From Acanthosepion lycidas (Eukaryota; Mollusca; Cephalopoda; Sepiida; Sepiidae), in assembly GCA_963932145.1 (NCBI GenBank), contig OZ010611.1:58847292-58911291 (forward strand): a stretch of DNA of 64,000 nt, read 5' to 3'. Positions 25,701 to 39,181 of this stretch are shown piece by piece (the stretch's first letter is position 1; each line of letters starts with the position of its first letter). Made by a program: the position numbers and the translations under genes. The notes under the pieces were generated by a model, which was not told the DNA's origin, did not search any database, and saw nothing but the letters and a program-made list of their open reading frames with translations.

Positions 25701-26793
25701 AACATTATGTAGAGGAAAGCCCCCCTCTAAATCTGGATTAAAATTATTTTTCATTCTAATTCATAGAAATGGAGTAGCGTGCAATAATGTCATCTCATAC
25801 AACTGTGATTTAGTAGAAAAATTTGTGGGCAGAAAATGGGTGATCAGTGTCTTATTCTCTTCTGTTTGTGCCTTGTCTTTACCTTTTTCTTCTATATTTA
25901 ACATTATGTAGAGGCAAGGCCCCCCCTCTAAATCTGGCTTGAAATTATTTTTCATTCTAATTCATAGAAATGGAGTAGCGTGCAATGGTGTCGTCTCATA
26001 CCACTGTGAGTTAGTAGAAAGAATTTCTGGGCACAAAATTGGTGATCAGTGTCTTATTCTCTTCTGTTTGTGCCTTGTCTTTAACCTTTTCTTCTATATT
26101 TAACATTATGTAGAGGCAAGGCCCCCCTCTAAATCTGGATTGAAATTATTTTTCATTCTAATTCATAGAAATGGACTAGCGTGCAATGGTGTCGTCTCAT
26201 ACAACTGTGAGTTAGTAGAAAAATTTGTGGGCACAAAATTGGTGATCAGTGTCTTATTCTCTTCTGTTTGTGCCTTGTCTTTAGCTTTTTCTTCTATATT
26301 TAACATTATGTAGAGGCAAGGCCCCCCTCTAAATCTGGATTGAAATTATTTTTCATTCTAATTCATAGAAATGGAGTAGCGTGCAATGGTGTCGTCTCAT
26401 ACAACTGTGAGTTAGTAGAAAAATTTGTGGGCACAAAATTGGTGATCAGTGTCTTTTTCTCTTCTGTTTGTGCCTTGTCTTTAGCTTTTTCTTCTATATT
26501 TAACATTATGTAGAGGCAAGGCCCCCCTCTAAATCTGGATTGAAATTATTTTTCATTCTAATTCATAGAAATGGAGTAGCGTGCAATGGTGTCGTCTCAT
26601 ACAACTGTGAGTTAGTAGAAAAATTTGTGGGCACAAAATGGGTGATCAGTGTCTTATTCTTTTCTGTTTGTGCCTTGTCTTTAGCTTTTTCTTCTATATT
26701 TAACATTATGTAGAGGCAAGGCCCCCCTCTAAATCTGGATTGAAATTATTTTTCATTCTAATTCATAGAAATGGAGTAGCGAGCAATGGTGTC
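22797..26793 (+). repeat. Mixed monomers including precursors of the 18-monomer HOR
   Basis: From 24,193 the order ataccactg/ttctggg, gactagcg, near-consensus, ctcttgtttg, ctctcag/gatcattgac, tgtttttgacttg, gtcattt resembles the second half of the 18-monomer unit. A shorter version runs from about 25,990 to 26,793. The ctcgaaatctggattgc monomer near 23,000 followed by ggggttg is a pair otherwise seen only at 50-63 kb. A 2-bp deletion (ggatagcg at about 25,573) is shared with 37,36x and 39,36x. Confidence 0.8.
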
Positions 26794-29700
26794 GTCTCAT
26801 ACAAATGTCATTTAGTAGAAAAATTTGAGGGCACAAAATGGGTGATCAGTGTCTAATTCTCTTCTGTTTGTGCCTTGTCTTAACCTTTTTCTTCTATATT
26901 TAACATTATGTAGAGGCAAAGCCCCCCTTGAAATCTGGATTGAAATTATTTTTCATTCTAATTCATAGAAATGGTGTAGCGTGCAATGGTGTCGTCTCAT
27001 ACAAATGTGATTTAGTAGAAAAATTTGTGGGCACAAAATGGGTGATCAGTGTCTTATTCTCTTCTGTTTGTGCCTTGTCTTTACATTTTTCTTCTATATT
27101 TAACATTATATAGAGGCAAGGCCCCCCTCTAAATCTGGATTGAAATTATTTTTCATTCTAATTCATAGAAATGGAGTAGCGTGCAATGGTGTCGTCTCAT
27201 ACAACTGTGAGTTAGTAGAAAAATTTGGGGGCACAAAATGGGTGATCAGTGTCTTATTCTCTTCTGTTTGTGCCTTGTCTTTAGCTTTTTCTTCTATATT
27301 TAACATTATGTAGAGGCAAGGCCCCCCTCTAAATCTGGATTGAAATTATTTTTCATTCTAATTCATAGAAATGGAGTAGCGTGCAATGGTGACGTCTCAT
27401 ACAACTGTGAGTTAGTAGAAAAAGTTGTGGGCACAAAATGGGTGATCAGTGTCTTATTCTCTTCTGTTTGTGCCTTGTCTTTAGCTTTTTCTTCTATATT
27501 TAACATTATGTAGAGGAAAGCCCCCCTCTAAATCTGGATTGAAATTAATTTTCATTCTAATTCATAGAAATGGAGTAGCGTGCAATGGTGTCATCTCATA
27601 CAACTGTGAGTTAGTAGAAAAATTTGTGGGCAGAAAATGGGTGATCTGTGTCTTATTCTCTTCTGTTTGTGCCTTGTCTTTACCTTTTTCTTCTATATTT
27701 AACATTATGTAGAGGCAAGGCCCCCATCTAAATCTGGCTTGAAATTATTTTTCATTCTAATTCATAGAAATGGAGTAGCGTGCAATGGTGTCGTCTCATA
27801 CAACTGTGAGTTAGTAGTAAAATTTGTGGGCACAAAATGGGTGATCAATGACTTATTCTCTTCTCCTTGTGCCTTGTCTTTACTTTTTTCTTCTATATTT
27901 AACATTATGTAGAGGCAAGGCCCCCCTCTAAATCTGGATTGAAATTATTTTTCATTCTAATTCATAGAAATGGAGTAGCGTGCAATGGTGTCGTCTCATA
28001 CAACTGTGAGTTAGTAGAAAAATTTGTGGGCACAAAATGGGTGATCAGTGTCTTATTCTTTTCTGTTTGTGCCTTCTCTTTAGCTTTTTCTTCTATATTT
28101 AACATTATGTAGAGGCAAGGCCCCCCTCTAAATCTGGATTGAAATTATTTTTCATTCTAATTCATAGAAATGGAGTAGCGTGCAATGGTGTCGTCTCATA
28201 CAACTGTGAGTTAGTAGAATAATTTGTGGGCACAAAATTGGTGATCAGTGTCTTATTCTCTTGTTTGTGCCTTGTCTTTAGCTTTTTCTTCTATATTTAA
28301 CATTATGTAGAGGCAAGCCCCCCCTCTAAATCTAAATTGAAATTATTTTTCATTGTATTTCATAGAAATGGAGTAGCGTGCAATGGTGTCATCTCATACA
28401 ACTCTCAGTTAGTAGAAAAATTTGTGGGCACAAAATGGGTGATCATTGACTTATTCTCTTCTGTTTTTGCCTTGTTTTTAGCTTTTTCTTCTATATTTAA
28501 CATTATGTAGAGGCAAGGCCCCCCTCTAAATCTGGATTGAAATTATTTTTCATTCTAATTCATAGAAATGGAGTAGCGTGCAATGGTGTCGTCTCATACA
28601 ACTGTGAGTTAGTAGAAAAATTTGTGGGCACAAAATGGGTGATCAGTGTCTTATTCTCTTCTGTTTTTGACTTGTCTTTAGCTTTTTCTTCTATATTTAA
28701 CATTATGTAGAGGCAAGGCCACCCTCTAAATCTGGATTGAAATTATTTTTCATTCTAATTCATAGAAATGGAGTAGCGAGCAATGGTGTCGTCTCATACA
28801 AATGTCATTTAGTAGAAAAATTTGAGGGCACAAAATGGGTGATCAGTGTCTAATTCTCTTCTGTTTGTGCCTTGTCTTAACCTTTTTCTTCTATATTTAA
28901 CATTATGTAGAGGCAAAGCCCCCCTTGAAATCTGGATTGAAATTATTTTTCATTCTAATTCATAGAAATGGAGTAGCGTGCAATGGTGTCGTCTCATACC
29001 ACTGTGAGTTAGTAGAAAGAATTTCTGGGCACAAAATTGGTGATCAGTGTCTTATTCTCTTCTGTTTGTGCCTTGTCTTTAACCTTTTCTTCTATATTTA
29101 ACATTATGTAGAGGCAAGGCCCCCCTCTAAATCTGGATTGAAATTATTTTTCATTCTAATTCATAGAAATGGACTAGCGTGCAATGGTGTCGTCTCATAC
29201 AACTGTGAGTTAGTAGAAAAATTTGTGGGCACAAAATTGGTGATCAGTGTCTTATTCTCTTCTGTTTGTGCCTTGTCTTTAGCTTTTTCTTCTATATTTA
29301 ACATTATGTAGAGGCAAGGCCCCCCTCTAAATCTGGATTGAAATTATTTTTCATTCTAATTCATAGAAATGGAGTAGCGTGCAATGGTGTCGTCTCATAC
29401 AACTGTGAGTTAGTAGAAAAATTTGTGGGCACAAAATTGGTGATCAGTGTCTTTTTCTCTTCTGTTTGTGCCTTGTCTTTAGCTTTTTCTTCTATATTTA
29501 ACATTATGTAGAGGCAAGGCCCCCCTCTAAATCTGGATTGAAATTATTTTTCATTCTAATTCATAGAAATGGAGTAGCGTGCAATGGTGTCGTCTCATAC
29601 AACTGTGAGTTAGTAGAAAAATTTGTGGGCACAAAATGGGTGATCAGTGTCTTATTCTTTTCTGTTTGTGCCTTGTCTTTAGCTTTTTCTTCTATATTTA

Positions 29701-30389
29701 ACATTATGTAGAGGCAAGGCCCCCCTCTAAATCTGGATTGAAATTATTTTTCATTCTAATTCATAGAAATGGAGTAGCGTGCAATGGTGTCGTCTCATAC
29801 AACTGTGAGTTAGTAGAATAATTTGTGGGCACAAAATGGGTGATCAGTGTCTTATTCTCTTGTTTGTGCCTTGTCTTTAGCTTTTTCTTCTATATTTAAC
29901 ATTATGTAGAGGCAAGCCCCCCCTCTAAATCTAAATTGAAATTATTTTTCATTGTAATTCATAGAAATGGTGTAGCGTGCAATAGTGTCATCTCATACAA
30001 CTCTCAGTTAGTAGAAAAATTTGTGGGCACAAAATGGGTGATCATTGACTTATTCTCTTCTGTTTTTGCCTTGTTTTTAGCTTTTTCTTCTATATTTAAC
30101 ATTATGTAGAGGCAAGGCCCCCCTCTAAATCTGGATTGAAATTATTTTTCATTCTAATTCATAGAAATGGAGTAGCGTGCAATGGTGTCGTCTCATACAA
30201 CTGTGAGTTAGTAGAAAAATTTGTGGGCACAAAATGGGTGATCAGTGTCTTATTCTCTTCTGTTTTTGACTTGTCTTTAGCTTTTTCTTCTATATTTAAC
30301 ATTATGTAGAGGCAAGGCCACCCTCTAAATCTGGATTGAAATTATTTTTCATTCTAATTCATAGAAATGGAGTAGCGAGCAATGGTGTC
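26794..30389 (+). repeat. 18-monomer HOR, copy 1 (3,596 bp)
   Basis: The first ten units in order: gtcattt; gtgtagcg with tgtgattt; gggggcac; gacgtctc with aaagttgtggg; gatctgtgtc with ggcttg; tagtaaaatt with gatcaatg and tctccttg; attcttttctg with ccttctc; gaataattt with ctcttgtttg and ctaaattg; ctctcag with gatcattgac; tgtttttgacttg. A second gtcattt unit at 28791 opens an eight-unit half: ataccactg, gactagcg, two near-consensus units, gaataattt, ctctcag, tgtttttgacttg. Against copy 2 I find only two substitutions by eye across the first 1.8 kb. Confidence 0.92.
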
Positions 30390-33300
30390 GTCTCATACAA
30401 ATGTCATTTAGTAGAAAAATTTGAGGGCACAAAATGGGTGATCAGTGTCTAATTCTCTTCTGTTTGTGCCTTGTCTTAACCTTTTTCTTCTATATTTAAC
30501 ATTATGTAGAGGCAAAGCCCCCCTTGAAATCTGGATTGAAATTATTTTTCATTCTAATTCATAGAAATGGTGTAGCGTGCAATGGTGTCGTCTCATACAA
30601 ATGTGATTTAGTAGAAAAATTTGTGGGCACAAAATGGGTGATCAGTGTCTTATTCTCTTCTGTTTGTGCCTTGTCTTTACGTTTTTCTTCTATATTTAAC
30701 ATTATATAGAGGCAAGGCCCCCCTCTAAATCTGGATTGAAATTATTTTTCATTCTAATTCATAGAAATGGAGTAGCGTGCAATGGTGTCGTCTCATACAA
30801 CTGTGAGTTAGTAGAAAAATTTGGGGGCACAAAATGGGTGATCAGTGTCTTATTCTCTTCTGTTTGTGCCTTGTCTTTAGCTTTTTCTTCTATATTTAAC
30901 ATTATGTAGAGGCAAGGCCCCCCTCTAAATCTGGATTGAAATTATTTTTCATTCTAATTCATAGAAATGGAGTAGCGTGCAATGGTGACGTCTCATACAA
31001 CTGTGAGTTAGTAGAAAAAGTTGTGGGCACAAAATGGGTGATCAGTGTCTTATTCTCTTCTGTTTGTGCCTTGTCTTTAGCTTTTTCTTCTATATTTAAC
31101 ATTATGTAGAGGAAAGCCCCCCTCTAAATCTGGATTGAAATTAATTTTCATTCTAATTCATAGAAATGGAGTAGCGTGCAATGGTGTCATCTCATACAAC
31201 TGTGAGTTAGTAGAAAAATTTGTGGGCAGAAAATGGGTGATCTGTGTCTTATTCTCTTCTGTTTGTGCCTTGTCTTTACCTTTTTCTTCTATATTTAACA
31301 TTATGTAGAGGCAAGGCCCCCATCTAAATCTGGCTTGAAATTATTTTTCATTCTAATTCATAGAAATGGAGTAGCGTGCAATGGTGTCGTCTCATACAAC
31401 TGTGAGTTAGTAGTAAAATTTGTGGGCACAAAATGGGTGATCAATGACTTATTCTCTTCTCCTTGTGCCTTGTCTTTACTTTTTTCTTCTATATTTAACA
31501 TTATGTAGAGGCAAGGCCCCCCTCTAAATCTGGATTGAAATTATTTTTCATTCTAATTCATAGAAATGGAGTAGCGTGCAATGGTGTCGTCTCATACAAC
31601 TGTGAGTTAGTAGAAAAATTTGTGGGCACAAAATGGGTGATCAGTGTCTTATTCTTTTCTGTTTGTGCCTTCTCTTTAGCTTTTTCTTCTATATTTAACA
31701 TTATGTAGAGGCAAGGCCCCCCTCTAAATCTGGATTGAAATTATTTTTCATTCTAATTCATAGAAATGGAGTAGCGTGCAATGGTGTCGTCTCATACAAC
31801 TGTGAGTTAGTAGAATAATTTGTGGGCACAAAATGGGTGATCAGTGTCTTATTCTCTTGTTTGTGCCTTGTCTTTAGCTTTTTCTTCTATATTTAACATT
31901 ATGTAGAGGCAAGCCCCCCCTCTAAATCTAAATTGAAATTATTTTTCATTGTATTTCATAGAAATGGAGTAGCGTGCAATGGTGTCATCTCATACAACTC
32001 TCAGTTAGTAGAAAAATTTGTGGGCACAAAATGGGTGATCATTGACTTATTCTCTTCTGTTTTTGCCTTGTTTTTAGCTTTTTCTTCTATATTTAACATT
32101 ATGTAGAGGCAAGGCCCCCCTCTAAATCTGGATTGAAATTATTTTTCATTCTAATTCATAGAAATGGAGTAGCGTGCAATGGTGTCGTCTCATACAACTG
32201 TGAGTTAGTAGAAAAATTTGTGGGCACAAAATGGGTGATCAGTGTCTTATTCTCTTCTGTTTTTGACTTGTCTTTAGCTTTTTCTTCTATATTTAACATT
32301 ATGTAGAGGCAAGGCCACCCTCTAAATCTGGATTGAAATTATTTTTCATTCTAATTCATAGAAATGGAGTAGCGAGCAATGGTGTCGTCTCATACAAATG
32401 TCATTTAGTAGAAAAATTTGAGGGCACAAAATGGGTGATCAGTGTCTAATTCTCTTCTGTTTGTGCCTTGTCTTAACCTTTTTCTTCTATATTTAACATT
32501 ATGTAGAGGCAAAGCCCCCCTTGAAATCTGGATTGAAATTATTTTTCATTCTAATTCATAGAAATGGTGTAGCGTGCAATGGTGTCGTCTCATACAAATG
32601 TGATTTAGTAGAAAAATTTGTGGGCACAAAATGGGTGATCAGTGTCTTATTCTCTTTTGTTTGTGCCTTGTCTTTAACCTTTTCTTCTATATTTAACATT
32701 ATGTAGAGGCAAGGCCCCCCTCTAAATCTGGATTGAAATTATTTTTCATTCTAATTCATAGAAATGGAGTAGCGTGCAATGGTGACGTCTCATACAACTG
32801 TGAGTTAGTAGAAAAAGTTGTGGGCACAAAATGGGTGATCAGTGTCTTATTCTCTTCTGTTTGTGCCTTGTCTTTAGCTTTTTCTTCTATATTTAACATT
32901 ATGTAGAGGAAAGCCCCCCTCTAAATCTGGATTGAAATTAATTTTCATTCTAATTCATAGAAATGGAGTTGCGTGCAATGGTGTCATCTCATACAACTGT
33001 GAGTTAGTAGAAAAATTTGTGGGCAGAAAATGGGTGATCTGTGTCTTATTCTCTTCTGTTTGTGCCTTGTCTTTACCTTTTTCTTCTATATTTAACATTA
33101 TGTAGAGGCAAGTCTCCCATCTAAATCTGGCTTGAAATTATTTTTCATTCTAATTCATAGAAATGGAGTAGCGTGCAATGGTGTCGTCTCATACCACTGT
33201 GAGTTAGTAGAAAGAATTTCTGGGCAAAAAATGGGTGATCAGTGTCTTATTCTCTTCTGTTTGTGCCTTGACTTTAGCTTTTTCTTCTATATTTAACATT

Positions 33301-33986
33301 ATGTAGAGGCATGGCCCCCGTCTAAATCTGGATTGAAATTATTTTTCATTCTAATTCATAGAAATGGAGTAGCGTGCAATGGTGTCGTCTCATACAACTG
33401 TGAGTTAGTCGAACAATTTGTGGGCACAAAATGGGTGATCAGTGTCTTATTGTCTTCTGTTTGTGCCTTGTCTTTAACATTTTCTTCTATATTTAACATT
33501 ATGTAGAGGCAAGGCCCCCCTCTAAATCTGGATTGAAATTATTTTTCATTCTAATTCATAGAAATGGAGTAGCGTGCAATGGTGTCGTCTCATACAACTG
33601 TGAGTTAGTAGTAAAATTTGTGGGCACAAAATGGGTGATCAATGACTTATTCTCTTCTCCTTGTGCCTTGTCTTTACCTTTTTCTTCTATATTTAACATT
33701 ATGTAGAGGCTAGGCCACCCTCTAAATCTGGATTGAAAATATTTTTCATTCTAATTCATAGAAATGGAGTAGCGTGCAATGGTGTCGTCTCATACAACTG
33801 TGAGTTAGTAGAAAAATTTGTGGGCACAAAATGGGTGATCAGTGTCTTATTCTCTTCTGTTTTTGACTTGTCTTTAGCTTTTTCTTCTATATTTAACATT
33901 ATGTAGAGGCAAGGCCACCCTCTAAATCTGGATTGAAATTATTTTTCATTCTAATTCATAGAAATGGAGTAGCGAGCAATGGTGTC
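30390..33986 (+). repeat. 18-monomer HOR, copy 2 (3,597 bp)
   Basis: The first ten units match copy 1 nearly perfectly. The second half (from 32387) has a different order: gtcattt; tgtgattt with tctcttttg; gacgtctc; gatctgtgtc with agtctcccat; ataccactg with catggcccccg; gaacaattt with attgtcttc; gatcaatg; tgtttttgacttg. So copies 1 and 2 have the same length but different second halves. Copy 3 shares the second half of copy 2. Confidence 0.92.
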
Positions 33987-36900
33987 GTCTCATACAAATG
34001 TCATTTAGTAGAAAAATTTGAGGGCACAAAATGGGTGATCAGTGTCTAATTCTCTTCTGTTTGTGCCTTGTCTTAACCTTTTTCTTCTATATTTAACATT
34101 ATGTAGAGGCAAAGCCCCCCTTGAAATCTGGATTGAAATTATTTTTCATTCTAATTCATAGAAATGGTGTAGCGTGCAATGGTGTCGTCTCATACAAATG
34201 TGATTTAGTAGAAAAATTTGTGGGCACAAAATGGGTGATCAGTGTCTTATTCTCTTCTGTTTGTGCCTTGTCTTTACGTTTTTCTTCTATATTTAACATT
34301 ATATAGAGGCAAGCCCCCCTCTAAATCTGGATTGAAATTATTTTTCATTCTAATTCATAGAAATGGAGTAGCGTGCAATGGTGTCGTCTCATACAACTGT
34401 GAGTTAGTAGAAAAATGTGGGGGCACAAAATGGGTGATCAGTGTCTTATTCTCTTCTGTTTGTGCCTTGTCTTTAGCTTTTTCTTCTATATTTAACATTA
34501 TGTAGAGGCAAGGCCCCCCTCTAAATCTGGATTGAAATTATTTTTCATTCTAATTCATAGAAATGGAGTAGCGTGCAATGGTGACGTCTCATACAACTGT
34601 GAGTTAGTAGAAAAAGTTGTGGGCACAAAATGGGTGATCAGTGTCTTATTCTCTTCTGTTTGTGCCTTGTCTTTAGCTTTTTCTTCTATATTTAACATTA
34701 TGTAGAGGAAAGCCCCCCTCTAAATCTGGATTGAAATTAATTTTCATTCTAATTCATAGAAATGGAGTAGCGTGCAATGGTGTCATCTCATACAACTGTG
34801 AGTTAGTAGAAAAATTTGTGGGCAGAAAATGGGTGATCTGTGTCTTATTCTCTTCTGTTTGTGCCTTGTCTTTACCTTTTTCTTCTATATTTAACATTAT
34901 GTAGAGGCAAGGCCCCCATCTAAATCTGGCTTGAAATTATTTTTCATTCTAATTCATAGAAATGGAGTAGCGTGCAATGGTGTCGTCTCATACAACTGTG
35001 AGTTAGTAGTAAAATTTGTGGGCACAAAATGGGTGATCAATGACTTATTCTCTTCTCCTTGTGCCTTGTCTTTACTTTTTTCTTCTATATTTAACATTAT
35101 GTAGAGGCAAGGCCCCCCTCTAAATCTGGATTGAAATTATTTTTCATTCTAATTCATAGAAATGGAGTAGCGTGCAATGGTGTCGTCTCATACAACTGTG
35201 AGTTAGTAGAAAAATTTGTGGGCACAAAATGGGTGATCAGTGTCTTATTCTTTTCTGTTTGTGCCTTCTCTTTAGCTTTTTCTTCTATATTTAACATTAT
35301 GTAGAGGCAAGGCCCCCCTCTAAATCTGGATTGAAATTATTTTTCATTCTAATTCATAGAAATGGAGTAGCGTGCAATGGTGTCGTCTCATACAACTGTG
35401 AGTTAGTAGAATAATTTGTGGGCACAAAATGGGTGATCAGTGTCTTATTCTCTTGTTTGTGCCTTGTCTTTAGCTTTTTCTTCTATATTTAACATTATGT
35501 AGAGGCAAGCCCCCCCTCTAAATCTAAATTGAAATTATTTTTCATTGTATTTCATAGAAATGGAGTAGCGTGCAATGGTGTCATCTCATACAACTCTCAG
35601 TTAGTAGAAAAATTTGTGGGCACAAAATGGGTGATCATTGACTTATTCTCTTCTGTTTTTGCCTTGTTTTTAGCTTTTTCTTCTATATTTAACATTATGT
35701 AGAGGCAAGGCCCCCCTCTAAATCTGGATTGAAATTATTTTTCATTCTAATTCATAGAAATGGAGTAGCGAGCAATGGTGTCGTCTCATACAAATGTCAT
35801 TTAGTAGAAAAATTTGAGGGCACAAAATGGGTGATCAGTGTCTAATTCTCTTCTGTTTGTGCCTTGTCTTAACCTTTTTCTTCTATATTTAACATTATGT
35901 AGAGGCAAAGCCCCCCTTGAAATCTGGATTGAAATTATTTTTCATTCTAATTCATAGAAATGGTGTAGCGTGCAATGGTGTCGTCTCATACAAATGTGAT
36001 TTAGTAGAAAAAGTTGTGGGCACAAAATGGGTGATCAGTGTCTTATTCTCTTCTGTTTGTGCCTTGTCTTTAGCTGTTTCTTCTATATTTAACATTATGT
36101 AGAGGAAAGCCCCCCTCTAAATCTGGATTGAAATTAATTTTCATTCTAATTCATAGAAATGGAGTAGCGTGCAATGGTGTCATCTCATACAACTGTGAGT
36201 TAGTAGAAAAATTTGTGGGCAGAAAATGGGTGATCTGTGTCTTATTCTCTTCTGTTTGTCCCTTGTCTTTACCTTTTTCTTCTATATTTAACATTATGTA
36301 GAGGCAAGTCTCCCATCTAAATCTGGCTTGAAATTATTTTTCATTCTAATTCATAGAAATGGAGTAGCGTGCAATGGTGTCGTCTCATACCACTGTGAGT
36401 TAGTAGAAAGAATTTCTGGGCAAAAAATGGGTGATCAGTGTCTTATTCTCTTCTGTTTGTGCCTTGACTTTAGCTTTTTCTTCTATATTTAACATTATGT
36501 AGAGGCATGGCCCCCGTCTAAATCTGGATTGAAATTATTTTTCATTCTAATTCATAGAAATGGAGTAGCGTGCAATGGTGTCGTCTCATACAACTGTGAG
36601 TTAGTAGAACAATTTGTGGGCACAAAATGGGTGATCAGTGTCTTATTGTCTTCTGTTTGTGCCTTGTCTTTAACATTTTCTTCTATATTTAACATTATGT
36701 AGAGGCAAGGCCCCCCTCTAAATCTGGATTGAAATTATTTTTCATTCTAATTCATAGAAATGGAGTAGCGTGCAATGGTGTCGTCTCATACAACTGTGAG
36801 TTAGTAGTAAAATTTGTGGGCACAAAATGGGTGATCAATGACTTATTCTCTTCTCCTTGTGCCTTGTCTTTACCTTTTTCTTCTATATTTAACATTATGT

Positions 36901-37182
36901 AGAGGCTAGGCCACCCTCTAAATCTGGATTGAAAATATTTTTCATTCTAATTCATAGAAATGGAGTAGCGTGCAATGGTGTCGTCTCATACAACTGTGAG
37001 TTAGTAGAAAAATTTGTGGGCACAAAATGGGTGATCAGTGTCTTATTCTCTTCTGTTTTTGACTTGTCTTTAGCTTTTTCTTCTATATTTAACATTATGT
37101 AGAGGCAAGGCCACCCTCTAAATCTGGATTGAAATTATTTTTCATTCTAATTCATAGAAATGGAGTAGCGAGCAATGGTGTC
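33987..37182 (+). repeat. 18-monomer HOR, copy 3, shortened to 16 monomers (3,196 bp)
   Basis: The first half lacks the tgtttttgacttg unit, so the second gtcattt unit is nine monomers down (35783) where the other copies have ten. The second half lacks one further unit: gacgtctc is fused into the tgtgattt unit, giving a hybrid monomer at about 35,983 with tgtgattt followed by aaagttgtggg. The remaining order matches copy 2, including agtctcccat, catggcccccg and attgtcttc. Confidence 0.9.
34242..34505 (+). other. 87-codon open frame starting at GTG; not a gene
   Basis: The frame opens at GTG, not ATG, and spans two monomers because a 1-bp shortening of the C run (aagcccccct) and atatagagg join frames that are normally closed. 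Copies 1 and 2 of the same HOR position lack it. It is a by-product of an indel. Confidence 0.15.
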
Positions 37183-39181
37183 GTCTCATGCAAATGTCAT
37201 TTAGTAGAAAAATTTGAGGGCACAAAATGGGTGATCAGTGTCTAATTCTCTTCTGTTTGTGCCTTGTCTTTACCTTTTTCTTCTATATTTAACATTATGT
37301 AGAGGCAAAGCCCCCCTTGAAATCTGGATTGAAATTATTTTTCATTCTAATTCATAGAAATGGATAGCGTTCAATGGTGTTGTCTCATACAACTGTGAGT
37401 TAGTAGAAAAATTTGTGGGCACAAAATGGGTGATCAGTGACTTATTCTCTTCTGTTTGAGCCTTGTCTTTAGCTTTTTCTTCTATATTTAACATTATGTA
37501 GAGGCAAGCCCCCCCTCTAAATGTGGATTGAAATTATTTTTCATTCTAATTCATAGAAATGGAGTAGCTTGCAATGTTGTCGTCTCATACAACTGTGAGT
37601 TAGTAGAAAAATTTGTGGGCACAAAATGGGTGATCAGAGTCTTATACTCTTCTGTTTGTGCCTTGTCTTTACTTTTTTCTTCTATATTTAACATTATGTA
37701 GAGGCAAGGCCCCCCTCTAAATCTGGAATGAAATTATTTTTCATTCTAATTCATAGAAATGGAGGAGCATGCAATGGTGTCGTCTCATACAACTGTGAGT
37801 TAGTAGAAAAATTTGTGGGCACAAAATGTGTGATCAGTGTCTTTTTCTCTTCTGTTTGTGCCTTGTCTTTACCTTTTTCTTCTATATTTAACATTATGTA
37901 CAGGGCAGGCCCCCCTCTAAATCTGGATTGAAATTATTTTTCATTCTAATTCATATAAATGGAGTAGCATGCAATGGTGTCGTCTCATACAACTGTGAGT
38001 TAGTAGAAAAATTTGTCGGCACAAAATGGGTGATCATTGACTTCTTCTCTTCTGTTTCTGCCTTGTCTTTAGCTTTTTCGTCTATATTTAACATTATGTA
38101 GAGGCAAGGCCCCCCTCTAAATCTGGATTGAAATTATTTTTCATTCTAATTCATAGAAATGGTGTAGCGTGCAATGGTGTCGTCTCATACAAATGTGATT
38201 TAGTAGAAAAATTTGTGGGCACAAAATGGGTGATCAGTGTCTTATCCTCTTCTGTTTGTGCCTTGTCTTTACGTTTTTCTTCTATATTTAACATTATGTA
38301 GAGGCAAGGCCCCCCTCTAAATCTGGATTGAAATTATTTTTCATTCTAATTCATAGAAATGGAGTAGCGTGCAATGGTGTCGTCTCATACAACTGTGAGT
38401 TAGTAGAAAAATTTGGGGGCACAAAATGGGTGATCAGTGTCTTATTCTCTTCTGTTTGTGCCTTGTCTTTAGCTTTTTCTTCTATATTTAACATTATGTA
38501 GAGGCAAGGCCTCCCTCTAAATCTGGATTGAAATTATTTTTCATTCTAATTTATAGAAATGGAGTAGCGTGCAATGGTGTCATCTCATACAACTGTGATT
38601 TAGTAGAAAAAGTTGTGGGCACAAAATGGGTGATCAGTGTCTTATTGTCTTCTGTTTGTGCCTTGTCTTTAACATTTTCTTCTATATTTAACATTATGTA
38701 GAGGCAAGGCCCCCCTCTATATCTGGATTGAAATTATTTTTCATTCTAATTCATAGAAATGGAGTAGCGTGCAATGGTGTCGTCTCATACAACTGTGAGT
38801 TAGTAGTAAAATTTGTGGGCATAAAATGGGTGATCAATGACTTATTCTCTTCTCCTTGTGCCTTGTCTTTACCTTTTTCTTCTATATTTAACATTATGTA
38901 GAGGCAAGGCCACCCTCTAAATCTGGATTGAAAATATTTTTCATTCTAATTCATAGAAATGGAGTAGCGTGCAATGGTGTCGTCTCATACAACTGTGAGT
39001 TAGTAGAAAAATTTGTGGGCACAAAATGGGTGATCAGTGTCTTATTCTCTTCTGTTTTTGACTTGTCTTTAGCTTTTTCTTCTATATTTAACATTATGTA
39101 GAGGCAAGGCCACCCTCTAAGTCTGGATTGAAATTATTTTTCATTCTAATTCATAGAAATAGAGTAGCGAGCAATGGTGTC
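37183..39181 (+). repeat. 10-monomer HOR, copy 1 (1,999 bp), carrying block S
   Basis: Units 1-6 are block S as at 21600. They are followed by gggggcac; tttatagaaatgg with tgtgattt and attgtcttc; tagtaaaatt with gatcaatg; and tgtttttgacttg. The last units are shared with the 18-monomer HOR, so this is a chimera of block S and that HOR. Private changes include ctcatgcaaatg in unit 1 and aagcccccc near 37,507. Confidence 0.92.
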
